From Plantago elongata (taxonomy: Eukaryota > Streptophyta > Magnoliopsida > Lamiales > Plantaginaceae): a DNA stretch of 35,888 bases. Of the stretch, positions 35,850-35,888 are shown one piece after another. The stretch's first letter is position 1, and every line of letters begins with the position of its first letter. The translations under genes and the position numbers were made by a program. The stretch lies in assembly GCA_036897095.1 (NCBI GenBank), contig JAYMSP010001121.1, positions 1-35,888 on the forward strand. The letters are read 5' to 3'. The notes beneath the pieces are model-generated. The model made no database searches. It worked only from the letters and a program-made list of their open reading frames with translations, and was not told the DNA's origin.

Positions 35850-35888
35850 GTACTGGACGATTTTTTTATCTCAACTGAGCAGGGGGGG

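Noticed and set aside
35882..35888. Run of G at the right edge
   Set aside because: It is too short and too close to the edge to interpret and may be an end artefact.

Overview
The window is nuclear DNA of a flowering plant, almost certainly a eudicot. Every recognisable gene has plant-type GT-AG introns, AT-rich intergenic DNA surrounds compact exons, and the protein families (P-class PPR, group A bZIP, LEA_2, SWC4, plant RPL3) match land-plant forms. I cannot name the species. Rebuilding exons by splice phase gives six protein-coding genes that look intact or are cut only by the window edge. They are a pinin/SDK/memA-domain protein (minus, 10 exons, 422 aa), an LEA_2/NDR1-HIN1-like membrane protein (plus, 2 exons, 222 aa), cytosolic ribosomal protein L3 (minus, 5 coding exons, 389 aa), a PPR protein (minus, intronless, 555 aa), SWR1-complex subunit SWC4/DMAP1 (plus, 16 exons, 446 aa) and a GBF4-like bZIP factor (plus, cut at the right edge). 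An 86-aa orphan reading frame with a well-placed TATA box lies at 5891-6151.

Layout: 1-1380 holds a decayed Mutator-like reading frame (FAR1-like start, OTU protease end, no transposase core) whose intron carries a GC-rich cluster of palindromes. 1933-5475 is the pinin gene. 6872-8640 is a broken gene resembling the plant Ptta/En/Spm transposase_24 family, and 8710-9328 is a shrunken copy of the first four pinin exons in the same orientation. 10407-12063 (LEA_2) and 12841-14736 (RPL3) converge. 16940-18607 is the PPR gene. 21150-27396 is SWC4; its ninth intron holds a tRNA-derived SINE head and three tandem copies of a roughly 300-bp unit, and its tenth intron a 23-base C run. 27397-32470 is gene-free with two MITE-like inverted-repeat elements. 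32470-33750 is a 5'-truncated LINE with zf-RVT and RNase H parts and an A-rich tail. 34409 to the right edge is the bZIP gene, with a start-stop AUG-UAG in its probable leader.

The host genes are mostly housekeeping (splicing, translation, chromatin, organelle RNA processing) and show no operon-like functional link. The least ordinary parts are the pinin copy beside the transposase-like pseudogene, the palindrome cluster, the tandem array inside SWC4, and the minimal uORF of the bZIP gene. I did not find a clear previously undescribed multigene system.
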